Part shown: piece after piece, positions 53,239 through 63,533 of the stretch
How the letters are laid out: every line of letters starts with the position of its first letter
Position numbering within the stretch: the stretch's first letter is position 1
From: Pantoea sp. Ep11b
Lineage (GTDB): Bacteria > Pseudomonadota > Gammaproteobacteria > Enterobacterales > Enterobacteriaceae
Direction: 5' to 3'
Length of the DNA stretch: 64,000 bases
Assembly: GCF_040783975.1 (NCBI RefSeq)
Contig: NZ_CP160631.1
Coordinates: 806,001 to 870,000 of the forward strand
Position numbers and translations under genes: made by a program
The notes under the pieces: generated by a model
Database searches by the model: none
The model's input: the letters and a program-made list of their open reading frames with translations, nothing else
Told to the model about the DNA's origin: nothing

Positions 53239-53646
53239 ATGGCGAAAGAATTTGGTCGCCCGCAGCGCGTGTCACAAGAGCTGCAGAAAGAGATTGCGAT
53301 GATCCTGCAGCGTGAGATCAAAGATCCCCGCCTGGGCATGATGGTCACCGTGTCAGGCGTAGAAGTGTCGCGCGATCTCGCCTATGCAAAAGTGTTTGTC
53401 ACTTTCCTCAACGATCAGGATGAAGACGCGGTTAAGCAGGGTCTGAAAGCCCTGAAAGAGGCGTCCGGCTATATCCGCATTCTGCTGGGCAAAGCGATGC
53501 GTCTGCGTATCGTGCCTGAGCTGACCTTCTTCTACGACAACTCACTGGTTGAAGGGATGCGCATGTCCAATCTCGTGACCAGCGTCGTGAAGAACGATGA
53601 AGAGCGCCGTGGCCCGGACGCCACTGGCGATGACAAGGAGGCGTAA
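53239..53646 (+). CDS. rbfA: Ribosome-binding factor A
   Basis: RbfA is a KH-type 30S maturation and cold-shock factor. The ATG at 53239 ([16 protein letters not shown]) aligns with E. coli and gives 135 residues; an ATG immediately before it is also possible. Conserved core: [20 protein letters not shown]. Its stop overlaps the truB start by one base. Confidence 0.97.
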   Translation: MAKEFGRPQRVSQELQKEIAMILQREIKDPRLGMMVTVSGVEVSRDLAYAKVFVTFLNDQDEDAVKQGLKALKEASGYIRILLGKAMRLRIVPELTFFYDNSLVEGMRMSNLVTSVVKNDEERRGPDATGDDKEA

Positions 53647-54590
53647 TGAGTCGTCCGCGTCGTCGCGGCCGCGACGTCCATGGCGTGTTGTTGCTGGATA
53701 AGCCACAAGGCGTCTCGTCGAATGATGTCCTGCAGAAAGTGAAGCGTATCTTCAATGCGAATCGCGCAGGACACACCGGCGCGCTGGATCCGCTGGCGAC
53801 CGGCATGCTGCCGATCTGCCTGGGTGAAGCGACCAAGTTTTCGCAGTATCTGCTCGACTCCGACAAACGCTACCGCGTGATCGCCCGGTTGGGTGAGCGG
53901 ACCGATACCTCTGATGCCGATGGCAACATTGTGCAGACGCGTCCGGTCAGCTTCACGCAGGCCGAACTGGACAACGCGCTGGAGAGCTTCCGCGGCGATA
54001 CGCTGCAGGTGCCTTCCATGTTTTCAGCGCTGAAGCATCAGGGGCGTCCGCTGTATGAGTATGCACGTCAGGGCATTGAGATTACCCGCGAGCCACGTCC
54101 GATCACGGTCTATGAATTGCAGTTTATTCGCTGGCAGGATAACGAGCTGGAGCTGGAGATTCACTGCTCCAAAGGCACCTATATCCGTACCATCATCGAT
54201 GATCTGGGCGAAAAGCTGGGATGTGGCGCGCATGTCATTATGCTGCGTCGCGTTCAGGTCGCGCGTTATCCCTTTGAACGGATGGTGACGCTGGAGCAGC
54301 TCAATAGGCTGCTGACAGAAGCAACCGAAGCCGGTATCCCGCTGGAGACGCAGCTCGATCCGCTGCTGCTGCCGATGGACAGTCCCGCTTCTGATTTTCC
54401 TGAAGTGAACATCCCTTCGGCGGTGGCAGACTTCTTCCGTCAGGGGCAGCCGGTGCAGGCCACTAATGCGCCTGCGCAGGGGCTGGTCAGAGTATCAGAA
54501 GGCGAAGCGCGCAGGTTTATCGGTATGGCAGAAATTGCGGCCGATGGCCGGCTGGCACCACGCCGTTTAGTGGTCGAATATCAGGATTAA
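53646..54590 (+). CDS. truB: tRNA pseudouridine-55 synthase TruB
   Basis: TruB makes Psi55 in the T loop of tRNAs and acts as a tRNA chaperone. It has 314 residues. Catalytic D48 is in [15 protein letters not shown]. The C-terminal PUA-like domain covers about 250-314. It is coupled to rbfA. Confidence 0.98.
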   Translation: MSRPRRRGRDVHGVLLLDKPQGVSSNDVLQKVKRIFNANRAGHTGALDPLATGMLPICLGEATKFSQYLLDSDKRYRVIARLGERTDTSDADGNIVQTRPVSFTQAELDNALESFRGDTLQVPSMFSALKHQGRPLYEYARQGIEITREPRPITVYELQFIRWQDNELELEIHCSKGTYIRTIIDDLGEKLGCGAHVIMLRRVQVARYPFERMVTLEQLNRLLTEATEAGIPLETQLDPLLLPMDSPASDFPEVNIPSAVADFFRQGQPVQATNAPAQGLVRVSEGEARRFIGMAEIAADGRLAPRRLVVEYQD

Positions 54591-54621
54591 GCGGCGCCTT
54601 CACTTTTCGCTGATGGGGCAT

Positions 54622-54650
54622 TTGCGTTGCTATCAGGCGCAGAGTAGAAT
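54622..54650 (+). promoter_or_regulatory. Promoter of rpsO
   Basis: A -35 ttgcgt and -10 tagaat are separated by 17 bp, placed 72 bp before rpsO. Confidence 0.7.
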
Positions 54651-54721
54651 AGCGCGGCTTTAAAGCGGGATGCTGAATTAGAGATCGGCACCCATACATT
54701 CATTTATTACTGGAGTTTATT

Positions 54722-54991
54722 ATGTCTCTAAGCGTAGAAGCTAAAGCAGAGATCGTTGCTAAATATGGTCGTGGTGCTAACGACAGCGGTTCAACCGAAG
54801 TTCAGGTTGCCCTGCTGACCGCGCAGATCACCCATCTGCAGGGTCACTTCTCTGAGCACAAAAAAGACCACCACAGCCGCCGCGGTCTGCTGCGCATGGT
54901 ATCTCAGCGTCGTAAGCTGCTGGACTACCTGAAGCGTAAAGACGTTGCACGCTACAGCAGCCTGATCGAGAGCCTCGGTCTGCGTCGCTAA
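54722..54991 (+). CDS. rpsO: 30S ribosomal protein S15
   Basis: The 89-residue protein has the S15 four-helix pattern ([20 protein letters not shown]). In E. coli its mRNA is autoregulated by a pseudoknot near the start codon; the 70-base leader here is of suitable length, but I did not verify a pseudoknot. Confidence 0.99.
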   Translation: MSLSVEAKAEIVAKYGRGANDSGSTEVQVALLTAQITHLQGHFSEHKKDHHSRRGLLRMVSQRRKLLDYLKRKDVARYSSLIESLGLRR

Positions 54992-54995
54992 GTCT

Positions 54996-55059
54996 GAAAA
55001 ATCTGATCGTCGGGGCGTTATGCGGGCATTTGCACGGTGTGCAGCTTACGATCAGATTT
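54996..55059 (-). ncRNA. Long stem in rpsO-pnp gap: possible 3' end of SraG-like RNA or pnp leader stem
   Basis: A 12-bp perfect stem (aaatctgatcgt at 54999-55010 with acgatcagattt at 55048-55059) encloses a smaller hairpin (tgcac-ggt-gtgca). On the minus strand it is followed by five T, like a terminator. E. coli encodes the small RNA SraG antisense in this gap. On the plus strand the same stem could be the RNase III target in the pnp leader that mediates PNPase autoregulation. The sequence does not choose between these, and the 5' end of any RNA is unknown. Confidence 0.4.
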
Positions 55060-55078
55060 GTGCGAGTTTCGTGAAGAG

Positions 55079-55101
55079 GGGGCCTTTATGGCCCCTTTTT
55101 T
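55079..55101 (+). terminator. Terminator of rpsO
   Basis: A stem ggggcc / ggcccc with a 5-base loop is followed by six T. In E. coli the comparable terminator is partly read through into pnp. The remaining 200 bp up to pnp hold its promoter and leader. Confidence 0.9.
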
Positions 55102-55301
55102 CGAGCAAGCGGCAGCAATCCGGGCCAAACTGATGTATTGTTGCTTAGTGTGATCTTGAGTTTGCAGAATTTCGCGCGGCTAATGAGAGGCTTTACCGCA
55201 GGGGCGGTCGAGGGTTGTCATTAGTCGCGAGGATGCAACTGAAGATTGGTAATCAATGGCGGGCTACAGATAGCCCTGCCCCGAAGTTAAGGACTTTGAT
55301 T

Positions 55302-57437
55302 TTGCTGAATCCGATCGTACGCAAATTCCAATATGGTCAACATACCGTCACGCTGGAAACTGGCGTGATGGCTCGCCAGGCGACTGCCGCTGTGATGGTG
55401 AGCATGGACGATACTGCCGTGTTCGTCACCGTAGTCGGCCAGAAAAAAACCAAACCAGGTCAGGATTTCTTCCCGCTGACCGTAAACTATCAGGAGCGTA
55501 CCTACGCTGCTGGTCGTATCCCGGGCAGCTTCTTCCGTCGTGAAGGCCGTCCAAGCGAAGGCGAAACCCTGATTGCGCGTCTGATTGACCGCCCGATTCG
55601 CCCGCTGTTCCCGGAAGGTTTCATCAATGAAGTGCAGGTTATTGCCACCGTTGTGTCGGTGAACCCACAGGTTCATCCGGACATCGTTGCGATGATCGGT
55701 GCTTCAGCTGCGCTGTCTCTGTCTGGTCTGCCTTTCAACGGCCCAATTGGTTCTGCACGCGTCGGTTATATCAATGACCAGTACGTCCTGAACCCGACTG
55801 CCGATGAGCTGAAACAGTCTCGTCTGGATCTGGTTGTTGCCGGTACACAGAATGCCGTTCTGATGGTGGAATCTGAAGCTGAGATCCTGTCAGAAGAGCA
55901 GATGCTGGGCGCCGTGGTATTTGGTCACGAGCAGCAGCAGGTTGTTATCGAAAACATCAATGCTCTGGTTGCAGAAGCGGGTAAACCGCGCTGGGACTGG
56001 CAGCCAGAAGCCGCCAACACGCCACTGATCTCGCGCGTTGCTGCCCTGGCCGAAGCGCGCATCAGCGACGCTTACCGCATCACGGATAAGCAGGAGCGTT
56101 ACACCCAGGTTGGCGTCATCAAAGACGAAACCATTGCTGCGCTGCTGGCTGAAGACGAAACGCTGGATAGCGCTGAAATCAGCGATATCGTTCACAGCCT
56201 TGAGAAGAACGTCGTTCGTACCCGTATCCTGAACGGCGAGCCACGTATCGATGGCCGCGAAAAAGATATGATCCGCGGTCTGGACGTGCGCACTGGCGTT
56301 CTGCCACGTACCCACGGTTCATCACTGTTCACCCGTGGTGAAACCCAGGCACTGGTTACCGCAACGCTGGGTACAACCCGCGATGCGCAGAACCTGGATG
56401 AGCTGATGGGCGAACGTACCGACAGCTTCCTGTTCCATTACAACTTCCCTCCATACTCTGTCGGTGAAACCGGCATGGTAGGTTCGCCGAAGCGTCGTGA
56501 GATTGGTCACGGTCGTCTGGCGAAGCGCGGTGTGTTAGCGGTAATGCCAAAAGCGGAAGATTTCCCTTACACCGTGCGTGTGGTTTCTGAAATCACCGAG
56601 TCGAACGGCTCCTCTTCAATGGCTTCTGTCTGCGGTGCCTCTCTGGCGCTGATGGATGCAGGTGTGCCGATCAAAGCCGCCGTTGCGGGTATCGCAATGG
56701 GCCTGGTGAAAGAAGATGAGAAGTTTGTTGTTCTGTCAGACATTCTGGGTGACGAAGATCACCTGGGCGACATGGACTTCAAAGTAGCCGGTAGCCGTGA
56801 AGGTATCACCGCGCTGCAGATGGACATCAAAATCGAAGGCATTACGCGTGAAATTATGCAGGAAGCGCTGAACCAGGCCAAGGGTGCGCGTCTGCACATC
56901 CTGGGCGTGATGGAACAGGCTATCAGCACACCACGCACTGAGATTTCTGAATTTGCGCCACGCATTTACACCATCAAAATCAGCTCAGACAAGATCAAAG
57001 ATGTGATCGGTAAAGGCGGCTCAGTGATTCGTGCGCTGACCGAAGAGACCGGCACAACGATCGAAATCGAAGATGACGGCACCGTGAAAATCGCTGCGAC
57101 CGACGGTCTGAAAGCGAAAGAAGCGATTCGTCGTATTGAAGAGATTACGGCTGAGATCGAAGTTGGCCGCATCTACAGCGGTAAAGTGACCCGTATCGTT
57201 GACTTCGGTGCCTTCGTGGCCATCGGTGGCGGTAAAGAAGGTCTGGTTCACATTTCACAAATCGCAGATAAGCGCGTTGAGAAAGTGACTGACTACCTGC
57301 AGATGGGTCAGGAAGTACCGGTTAAGGTGATGGAAGTTGACCGTCAGGGCCGTGTACGTCTGAGCATCAAAGAAGCGACAGAATCTAAGCCGCAGACTGA
57401 AGAAGCTGCAGCGGTGACAACGCCTGACGCGGAATAA
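55302..57437 (+). CDS. pnp: Polyribonucleotide nucleotidyltransferase (PNPase)
   Basis: PNPase is a phosphorolytic 3'-5' exoribonuclease of the degradosome. The TTG at 55302, with AAGGA 8 bases upstream, gives [12 protein letters not shown] and 711 residues, exactly as in E. coli; longer in-frame starts are not homologous. There are two RNase PH domains (about 10-230 and 320-540), then KH (about 553-612; [16 protein letters not shown]) and S1 (about 622-690). An autoregulated leader is expected. Confidence 0.98.
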   Translation: MLNPIVRKFQYGQHTVTLETGVMARQATAAVMVSMDDTAVFVTVVGQKKTKPGQDFFPLTVNYQERTYAAGRIPGSFFRREGRPSEGETLIARLIDRPIRPLFPEGFINEVQVIATVVSVNPQVHPDIVAMIGASAALSLSGLPFNGPIGSARVGYINDQYVLNPTADELKQSRLDLVVAGTQNAVLMVESEAEILSEEQMLGAVVFGHEQQQVVIENINALVAEAGKPRWDWQPEAANTPLISRVAALAEARISDAYRITDKQERYTQVGVIKDETIAALLAEDETLDSAEISDIVHSLEKNVVRTRILNGEPRIDGREKDMIRGLDVRTGVLPRTHGSSLFTRGETQALVTATLGTTRDAQNLDELMGERTDSFLFHYNFPPYSVGETGMVGSPKRREIGHGRLAKRGVLAVMPKAEDFPYTVRVVSEITESNGSSSMASVCGASLALMDAGVPIKAAVAGIAMGLVKEDEKFVVLSDILGDEDHLGDMDFKVAGSREGITALQMDIKIEGITREIMQEALNQAKGARLHILGVMEQAISTPRTEISEFAPRIYTIKISSDKIKDVIGKGGSVIRALTEETGTTIEIEDDGTVKIAATDGLKAKEAIRRIEEITAEIEVGRIYSGKVTRIVDFGAFVAIGGGKEGLVHISQIADKRVEKVTDYLQMGQEVPVKVMEVDRQGRVRLSIKEATESKPQTEEAAAVTTPDAE

Positions 57438-57451
57438 ATCGTTGCTGATTT

Positions 57452-57478
57452 GCCCCTCTTTGCCTGGCAGAGAGGGGC
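57452..57478 (+). terminator. Hairpin after pnp
   Basis: A stem gcccctct / agaggggc with inner pairing and a weak tail (gtttg) lies between pnp and nlpI. It is probably a partial terminator within the operon. Confidence 0.6.
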
Positions 57479-57566
57479 GTTTGTATCATCGCGAGGGCGG
57501 GAATCCTTGTGCAGGGCAGGCGGATGACAGGATGGTTATCCCAATGTTTGTATTCGGGAGTGGGAA

Positions 57567-58451
57567 ATGAAGCCTTTTCTGCGCTGGTGTTTTGTTGCGA
57601 CAGCTCTGACGCTGGCAGGATGCAGCAACTCCAATTGGCGTAAGAACGAAGTTCTTGCAGTGCCTTTACAGCCCACACTGCAGCAGGAAGTAATACTGGC
57701 GCGCATGGAACAAATTCTTGCCAGTCGCGCTCTCACCGATGATGAACGCGCACAGCTGTTATATGAGCGCGGAGTGTTGTATGATAGTTTAGGTCTGCGG
57801 GCATTAGCGCGGAACGATTTTTCGCAAGCGCTGTCTATAAGACCAGATATGCCCGAAGTGTTTAACTACTTAGGCATATACTTAACGCAGGCGGGCAACT
57901 TTGATGCCGCCTATGAAGCGTTTGATTCTGTACTTGAGCTTGAACCAACTTACAACTATGCGCATTTAAATCGTGGTATCGCCCTCTATTACGGCGGTCG
58001 ATACAAGTTAGCGCAAGATGATCTGCTGGCGTTTTATCAAGACGATCCTAACGATCCTTTCCGCAGTCTGTGGCTCTATCTCGTTGAACGTGAGATGGAT
58101 GCTGATAAGGCAAAAGTCGCGCTTCAACAGCGTCACGACAAAGCGGTCAGAGACCAATGGGGATGGAATATTGTCGAGTTCTACCTTGGAGATATCAACG
58201 AAAAAGCGTTGATGGAAAGTCTCAAGGCGGACGCAACGGATAACACCTCGCTCGCTGAACATCTCAGTGAAACCAACTTCTATTTAGGTAAGTATTACCT
58301 AAGTCTGGGGGAGAAGGACGACGCGAAAGCGTTGTTCAAACTGGCGGTGGCCAACAACGTCAATAACTTTGTTGAACACCGATACGCATTGTTGGAACTG
58401 GCGCAACTCGGCCAGGCACAAGACGATTTATCAGAATCTGACCAGCAATAG
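57567..58451 (+). CDS. nlpI: TPR lipoprotein NlpI
   Basis: NlpI is an outer-membrane lipoprotein that delivers MepS to the protease Prc and scaffolds peptidoglycan hydrolases. The 294-residue precursor has the lipobox L-A-G-C19. TPR repeats are visible at about 60-165 ([23 protein letters not shown] and the following repeat). Its length equals E. coli. Confidence 0.97.
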   Translation: MKPFLRWCFVATALTLAGCSNSNWRKNEVLAVPLQPTLQQEVILARMEQILASRALTDDERAQLLYERGVLYDSLGLRALARNDFSQALSIRPDMPEVFNYLGIYLTQAGNFDAAYEAFDSVLELEPTYNYAHLNRGIALYYGGRYKLAQDDLLAFYQDDPNDPFRSLWLYLVEREMDADKAKVALQQRHDKAVRDQWGWNIVEFYLGDINEKALMESLKADATDNTSLAEHLSETNFYLGKYYLSLGEKDDAKALFKLAVANNVNNFVEHRYALLELAQLGQAQDDLSESDQQ

Positions 58452-58556
58452 CTGACGAACTTAATTTGCCTGTAAAACCTGTTAAGTCATCATCTTAAAG
58501 GATGAGGGCTTTTCTGTTCGTCAAAACTTCTAATTTGAGCCGGTTCACACTTTTTG

Positions 58557-58613
58557 ATGAAAATGACTGAAAGTTTTCACGACGAGTTATGTAGACTGGC
58601 CGCCGAAATCTAA
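58557..58613 (+). CDS. yrbN: Leader peptide-like YrbN (18 aa)
   Basis: A tiny frame encodes [18 protein letters not shown] directly upstream of deaD. E. coli has the small gene yrbN at this place, in the pnp-nlpI-yrbN-deaD operon, and the [10 protein letters not shown] core matches what I recall of it. The stop lies 16 bases before the deaD ATG, so translational coupling is plausible. The ribosome binding site is weak. Confidence 0.6.
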   Translation: MKMTESFHDELCRLAAEI

Positions 58614-58629
58614 GAGGCACGTGTACTAC

Positions 58630-60510
58630 ATGACTGATATTCAAACCACTTTTGCTGACCTTGGCCTGAACGCCGACATCCTTGAATCACTGAATGGCAT
58701 GGGCTACGTTAAGCCATCCCCAATCCAGGCTGAGTGTATTCCTCACCTGCTGGCGGGCCGTGACGTGTTAGGCATGGCGCAGACCGGGAGTGGTAAAACT
58801 GCGGCGTTCTCTCTGCCGCTGTTAAACAACATCGACCCTGCTGTTAAAGCACCTCAGATCCTGGTGCTGGCACCGACCCGCGAACTGGCGGTACAGGTAG
58901 CTGAAGCAGTGACTGAATTCTCCAAACATATGCGCGGCCTGAACGTGGTTGCCCTGTACGGCGGCCAGCGTTATGACGTGCAGCTGCGCGCACTGCGTCA
59001 GGGACCACAGGTTGTTGTGGGTACGCCTGGCCGTCTGCTTGACCACCTGAAACGCGGCACGTTAGATCTCTCTAACCTGCGCGGCCTGGTGCTTGACGAA
59101 GCGGACGAAATGCTGCGTATGGGCTTCATCGAAGACGTTGAAACCATCATGGCGCAGATCCCGGAAGGTCATCAGACCGCACTGTTCTCTGCAACTATGC
59201 CGGAAGCGATTCGTCGCATCACTAAGCGCTTCATGAAAGATCCACAGGAAGTGCGTATTCAGTCAAGCCTGACCACGCGTCCTGACATCAGCCAGAGCTA
59301 CTGGACCGCTTACGGTCGTAAAACAGATGCACTGGTTCGCTTCCTGGAAGCGGAAGACTTCGATGCTGCCATCATCTTCGTGCGTACTAAAAACGCCACG
59401 CTGGAAGTAGCCGAAGCCCTGGAGCGTAGCGGCTACAACAGCGCGGCTCTGAACGGTGACATGAACCAGGCACTGCGTGAGCAGACGCTGGAGCGCCTGA
59501 AAGATGGTCGTCTGGACATCCTGATTGCAACCGACGTTGCGGCCCGTGGCCTGGACGTTGAGCGCATCAGCCTGGTGGTGAACTACGATATCCCGATGGA
59601 TGCAGAGTCTTACGTTCACCGTATCGGCCGTACCGGTCGTGCGGGTCGTGCCGGCCGCGCGCTGCTGTTCGTTGAGAACCGTGAGCGTCGCCTGCTGCGC
59701 AACATCGAACGTACGATGAAGCTGACGATCCCTGAAGTAGAACTGCCTAACGCAGAACTGCTGGGTCAGCGTCGTCTGGCTAAGTTTGCGGCTAAAGTCC
59801 AGCAGCAGCTGGAGAGCAGCGATCTGGATCAGTACCGTGCTCTGCTGACCAAAATGCAGCCAGAAGATGAGCTGGATCTGGAAACACTGGCAGCCGCACT
59901 GCTGAAGATGGCACAGGGCGAACGTCCTCTGATTCTGCCACCAGAAGCACCACGTCCGCCACGTCGCGAATACCGCGATCGTGATGACCGTGATGGCCGT
60001 CGTGACAGCCGTGAAGCTCGTGGTCCGCGTGACAGCCGTGATGGCGATCGTCCTCGTCGCGAACGTCGTGACGTTGGCGAGATGCAGCTCTACCGCATCG
60101 AAGTCGGTCGCGATGATGGTGTTGAAGTGCGTCACATCGTTGGCGCTATCGCTAACGAAGGCGACATCAGCAGCCGTTACATCGGTAACATCAAGCTGTT
60201 CGGCAACCACTCGACTATCGAGCTGCCGAAAGGCATGCCAGGCGATGTGCTGCAGCACTTCACCCGTACGCGTATTCTGAACAAGCCGATGAATATGCAG
60301 CTGCTGGGTGATGCACAGCCAAACGAAGGCCGTGGTGATCGTCGTCCTGCGGGCGGTGATCGTCGCAATGGTCCTGGCGCGGGCAACCGTGAAGGCGGTC
60401 GTCGTTTCTCTTCTGAGCGCCGTGAAGGCGGACGCAGCTTCAACCGTGAAGGTGGCCGCGGTCCGCGTCGTGAAGATGGCGCAGCCGCTCCGCGTCGTCG
60501 CGATGCATAA
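58630..60510 (+). CDS. deaD: ATP-dependent RNA helicase DeaD (CsdA)
   Basis: DeaD is a cold-shock DEAD-box helicase in ribosome biogenesis and mRNA decay. The ATG at 58630 ([13 protein letters not shown]) gives 626 residues. Q motif [10 protein letters not shown], motif [13 protein letters not shown] in [12 protein letters not shown] in LFSATMPEA and motif [13 protein letters not shown] are all present. A basic RD/RG-rich C-terminus surrounds the DbpA-like RNA-binding domain (about 480-560). It is followed by a bidirectional terminator. Confidence 0.98.
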   Translation: MTDIQTTFADLGLNADILESLNGMGYVKPSPIQAECIPHLLAGRDVLGMAQTGSGKTAAFSLPLLNNIDPAVKAPQILVLAPTRELAVQVAEAVTEFSKHMRGLNVVALYGGQRYDVQLRALRQGPQVVVGTPGRLLDHLKRGTLDLSNLRGLVLDEADEMLRMGFIEDVETIMAQIPEGHQTALFSATMPEAIRRITKRFMKDPQEVRIQSSLTTRPDISQSYWTAYGRKTDALVRFLEAEDFDAAIIFVRTKNATLEVAEALERSGYNSAALNGDMNQALREQTLERLKDGRLDILIATDVAARGLDVERISLVVNYDIPMDAESYVHRIGRTGRAGRAGRALLFVENRERRLLRNIERTMKLTIPEVELPNAELLGQRRLAKFAAKVQQQLESSDLDQYRALLTKMQPEDELDLETLAAALLKMAQGERPLILPPEAPRPPRREYRDRDDRDGRRDSREARGPRDSRDGDRPRRERRDVGEMQLYRIEVGRDDGVEVRHIVGAIANEGDISSRYIGNIKLFGNHSTIELPKGMPGDVLQHFTRTRILNKPMNMQLLGDAQPNEGRGDRRPAGGDRRNGPGAGNREGGRRFSSERREGGRSFNREGGRGPRREDGAAAPRRRDA

Positions 60511-60530
60511 CGACATTCTGTTGTAACAAA

Positions 60531-60558
60531 AAGGGAAGCCACTGGCTTCCCTTTTTTT
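60531..60558. terminator. Bidirectional terminator between deaD and the SDR gene
   Basis: A stem gggaagcc / ggcttccc with a 3-base loop, seven T on the plus strand and five on the minus strand separates converging genes. Confidence 0.93.
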
Positions 60559-60565
60559 ATGCCTG

Positions 60566-61312
60566 TCAGGCTCCGCCGCTGATCATCACGCGCTCGCCGC
60601 TGACCCAGGCGGACTCTTCCGAGGCCAGAAACAGCGCCACCTGCGCCACATCCTCCGGCAGGCCAAAACGCCCCAGCGGCGTCGCAGCCAGCAGCTGCGC
60701 CTTGAGCTGCGGGCTCATTCTCTTCGCAGCCAGTAATCCCTCTGTGAGTATCATTCCCGGCGCCAGCGCGTTGACCCGGATATGCCTGGGGCCCAGTTCG
60801 CGCGCCAGTCCCTGAGTCAGCGTATCCACCGCACCTTTGGTCGCCGCCCAGAGGACGGAGCCGGGCGTGCTGTTTTTACTGTTCAGAGCGCTGAGGTTAA
60901 TAATGGTGCCGCCGTGGGCGGGAAAGTGATGGATCGCCTGCTGACAGACCAGCAGCGTGCCCAGCAGGTTAACGTTGATTTGCTGCTGCATCTCCTCCTG
61001 CGTCAGCGCCTCAAACTCGCCATGATGAAAGCAGCCCGCGTTGTTCACGACAATATCGGGTGCGCCAAAACAGGAGAGGGTGGTGGCGAAGAGCTGTTCC
61101 ACCTCCCGATGCTGAGTGACATCCGCCCGAACCGCCACGGCGTCACTGCCCAGATCCAGGATATCGCTGACCACATCCGCAGCGCCAGCCTCATCCTGAC
61201 GATAGTTCACCACGACCCGGGCGCCAGCCGTGGCAAAGGCGATGGCGATCGCCGCGCCAATGCCTTTCGATGCACCGGTTACCAGTGCGACTTTATTCTG
61301 CAGTGCCTTCAT
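60566..61312 (-). CDS. Short-chain dehydrogenase/reductase-like protein with Trp in place of catalytic Tyr
   Basis: This 248-residue classical SDR fold has the NAD(P) loop TGASKGIG (12-19), NNAG (90-93) and the C-terminal GLPEDVAQVALFLASEE segment. The usual YxxxK is WAATK: position 155 is Trp (codon TGG at 60850-60848) while K159 is kept. The Ser expected 13 residues before the Tyr is A142, with S141 beside it. The protein binds a dinucleotide by motif, but normal SDR proton transfer is doubtful. It is divergent from an AraC-type regulator, a common arrangement for regulated oxidoreductases. The substrate is unknown. Confidence 0.85.
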   Translation of the reverse strand: MKALQNKVALVTGASKGIGAAIAIAFATAGARVVVNYRQDEAGAADVVSDILDLGSDAVAVRADVTQHREVEQLFATTLSCFGAPDIVVNNAGCFHHGEFEALTQEEMQQQINVNLLGTLLVCQQAIHHFPAHGGTIINLSALNSKNSTPGSVLWAATKGAVDTLTQGLARELGPRHIRVNALAPGMILTEGLLAAKRMSPQLKAQLLAATPLGRFGLPEDVAQVALFLASEESAWVSGERVMISGGA

Positions 61313-61486
61313 TATGTTGTTCTCCGCCGTAATGATTGCGTCGACAGACTATGCGCGCTGGCGCAGAAAACCAGGTAACGCAATCCTGCAAGCTTTTTGC
61401 ACGATCCTGCAAATCTGTTCCTGCGGGACAGGTATTCTGCCCGGCGTCAGGTACTATCAGCACAGGGTGCGTCAGAGGAGAGCGGA

Positions 61487-62407
61487 ATGAGTGAGAGTGA
61501 TAAGTGGCAGGTGCTGGCTGAGTTGATCGCCCGTCATGCACCGGAAGATGGCCGGCACGCCAGTGCTATAGATTGCCTGTTCTTTGGCCGGGTTTCCGCA
61601 CCGACCGAGCCGATGCACTTTGCCCAATGGGCCAGTTTTGCACTGGTGGCGCAGGGCGGCAAAGCCCTGCATATCGGGGATGAGGTGCTGCATTACGGCC
61701 CGGGCGATCTGCTGCTGGTAACGCTGGATATGCCGGTGCGCGCCTGTGTCACCCGCGCCACGCCGGACAAGCCGAATCTGGGAATTGGCATCGCGATTAA
61801 TGAGTCGCGACTGATGCGCTACCTTGAACAGTTCCCACCGACGCTGCCGCTGGCGACCACGGACAATGAGCGTGGCGTCACCGTGCATAAAGTGTCGCCA
61901 TTACTGGTGGATGCGGTGATCCGGCTGGTGCGCCTGCTGGATCATCCCGGCGATGTTGAGGCGCTGGCCCCGCTCATCGAGCAGGAGATCTTTTACCGGT
62001 TGCTGACGGGACCGGAAGGATCGCGAATTCTGAATATGGCGCTGGCCGAACGGCCCGGCAACCGGGTGGCGCAGGCGGCCCGCTGGCTGCGGGAAAATTT
62101 TCATCAGCCGCTGAGAATCGATCGGCTCGCCAGTCGCGTCGGGATGAGTATCTCTTCGCTGCATCATCACTTCAAAGCCGTTACGGCGATGACGCCGATG
62201 CAGTATCAGAAACAGCTGCGGCTGAACGAGGCGCGGCGTCTGATGCTGGTGGAAAAGCTGGATGCCGGCACGGCAGGCTATCGGGTGGGATATCAGAGCG
62301 CGTCACAGTTCAGCCGGGAGTATCGCCGCCTGTATGGGCAATCCCCGGCCAGAGACAGTCGTCAGCAGGCGGTGAGTCAGGAGAGCCTGCGCCCACCGCA
62401 AAACTGA
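61487..62407 (+). CDS. AraC-family transcriptional regulator
   Basis: The 306-residue regulator has an AraC N-terminal cupin-like arm (about 20-150; YGPGDLLLVTLDMPV) of the type seen in YqhC relatives. The C-terminal double helix-turn-helix (about 200-295) includes MSISSLHHHFKAVTAMTPMQYQKQLRL and VGYQSASQFSREYRRLYG. The ATG at 61487 has AGAGGAG upstream. It is divergent from the SDR gene across 174 bp, so it probably controls that gene (inference). Its stop codon abuts that of yhbW. Confidence 0.9.
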   Translation: MSESDKWQVLAELIARHAPEDGRHASAIDCLFFGRVSAPTEPMHFAQWASFALVAQGGKALHIGDEVLHYGPGDLLLVTLDMPVRACVTRATPDKPNLGIGIAINESRLMRYLEQFPPTLPLATTDNERGVTVHKVSPLLVDAVIRLVRLLDHPGDVEALAPLIEQEIFYRLLTGPEGSRILNMALAERPGNRVAQAARWLRENFHQPLRIDRLASRVGMSISSLHHHFKAVTAMTPMQYQKQLRLNEARRLMLVEKLDAGTAGYRVGYQSASQFSREYRRLYGQSPARDSRQQAVSQESLRPPQN

Positions 62408-63418
62408 TTACAGGCTGTTCGCCGCCTCCATCGCAATGGCAAAGGAGCGCAGACGGGCCTCCGTGTCAAAGATCTGTCCATTGACCATGATTTCATCCGC
62501 CTGAGTTTCACGCATCAGAGAGGCCAGACCGTGGCGCACCTTGTCCATATCGCCGACCAGCGACATGCTCAGCGCCTGCTGAACACCATACTGCTCGGAC
62601 GGTGACCAGAGGTTATCCATGTTTTCAACAGGTGCCGGTAGCGGACCCGGTTTGCCGCGACGCAGATTGATAAACTGCTGCTGCTGGGAGGTAAACAGGA
62701 AGCGCGCATCACGCTCGCTGTCAGCCGCGATCACGTTAATGCAGACGGTGGCATAAGGTTTGTCGAGGCGCGCCGACGGCTGGAAATTCTCGCGGTAAAC
62801 GTGCAGCGCCTGGAACAGCTGATCGGGCGCAAAATGGGAGGCAAACGCGAACGGCAGGCCCATTTTTGCCGACAGCTGCGCGCTGTAGAGGCTGGAACCG
62901 AGCAGCCAGACCGGGATCTTCAGACCCAGCCCAGGTACGGGCTGAACGGGTAGCTGCGCACCCGGTTCGGCATCAAACCAGCTGATCAGTTCGGCCACAT
63001 CTTCGGGAAAGGTGTCGGCGTGCAGATTGGCCTGATGACGACGCAGCGCCATCATCGTGCGCTGGTCAGAGCCTGGCGCTCTGCCCAGACCGAGGTCGAT
63101 ACGGCCAGGATAGAGAGAGGCCAGCGTGCCAAACTGCTCGGCGACCACCAGCGGGGCGTGGTTCGGCAGCATGATCCCGCCCGACCCCAGCTTCAGCGTT
63201 TCGGTGTTGGCCGCCAGATAGCCAATCAGCACCGCCGTTGCGGCGCTGGCGATCCCTGTCATGTTGTGATGTTCAGCCAGCCAGTAGCGTTGGTAGCCCA
63301 GTTTTTCGGCCTGACGCGCCAGCGCCAGCGAATTGTGGAACGCATCGCGTGCGGTTGCGCCCTGAGGGATCGGGGCAAGATCCAGCACGGACAGGCGAAG
63401 AGGTTTTTTATCAGACAT
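62408..63418 (-). CDS. yhbW: Luciferase-like flavin monooxygenase YhbW
   Basis: The 336-residue protein is an LLM-family member (E. coli YhbW 335) with the bacterial-luciferase TIM barrel. Typical segments are [37 protein letters not shown] and [18 protein letters not shown]-dependent oxidation is expected; the substrate is not known. In E. coli mtr lies between deaD and yhbW; here the SDR/AraC pair does. Confidence 0.93.
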   Translation of the reverse strand: MSDKKPLRLSVLDLAPIPQGATARDAFHNSLALARQAEKLGYQRYWLAEHHNMTGIASAATAVLIGYLAANTETLKLGSGGIMLPNHAPLVVAEQFGTLASLYPGRIDLGLGRAPGSDQRTMMALRRHQANLHADTFPEDVAELISWFDAEPGAQLPVQPVPGLGLKIPVWLLGSSLYSAQLSAKMGLPFAFASHFAPDQLFQALHVYRENFQPSARLDKPYATVCINVIAADSERDARFLFTSQQQQFINLRRGKPGPLPAPVENMDNLWSPSEQYGVQQALSMSLVGDMDKVRHGLASLMRETQADEIMVNGQIFDTEARLRSFAIAMEAANSL

Positions 63419-63533
63419 GACTACTCCCGTTGTATGGCACAGGCGTTAAAACCTGCACCATTTAGTATTACGCATCATGCCTTATATTAAAACTGCTAAC
63501 CTCAGCAGGAATATAGCCGGTATGTGCTTTTAC

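Noticed and set aside
59263..60516. 417-codon open frame on the minus strand opposite deaD
   Set aside because: It is a shadow of the GC-rich, codon-biased deaD gene; its translation is low-complexity (Thr/Ala/Val) and lacks a ribosome binding site.
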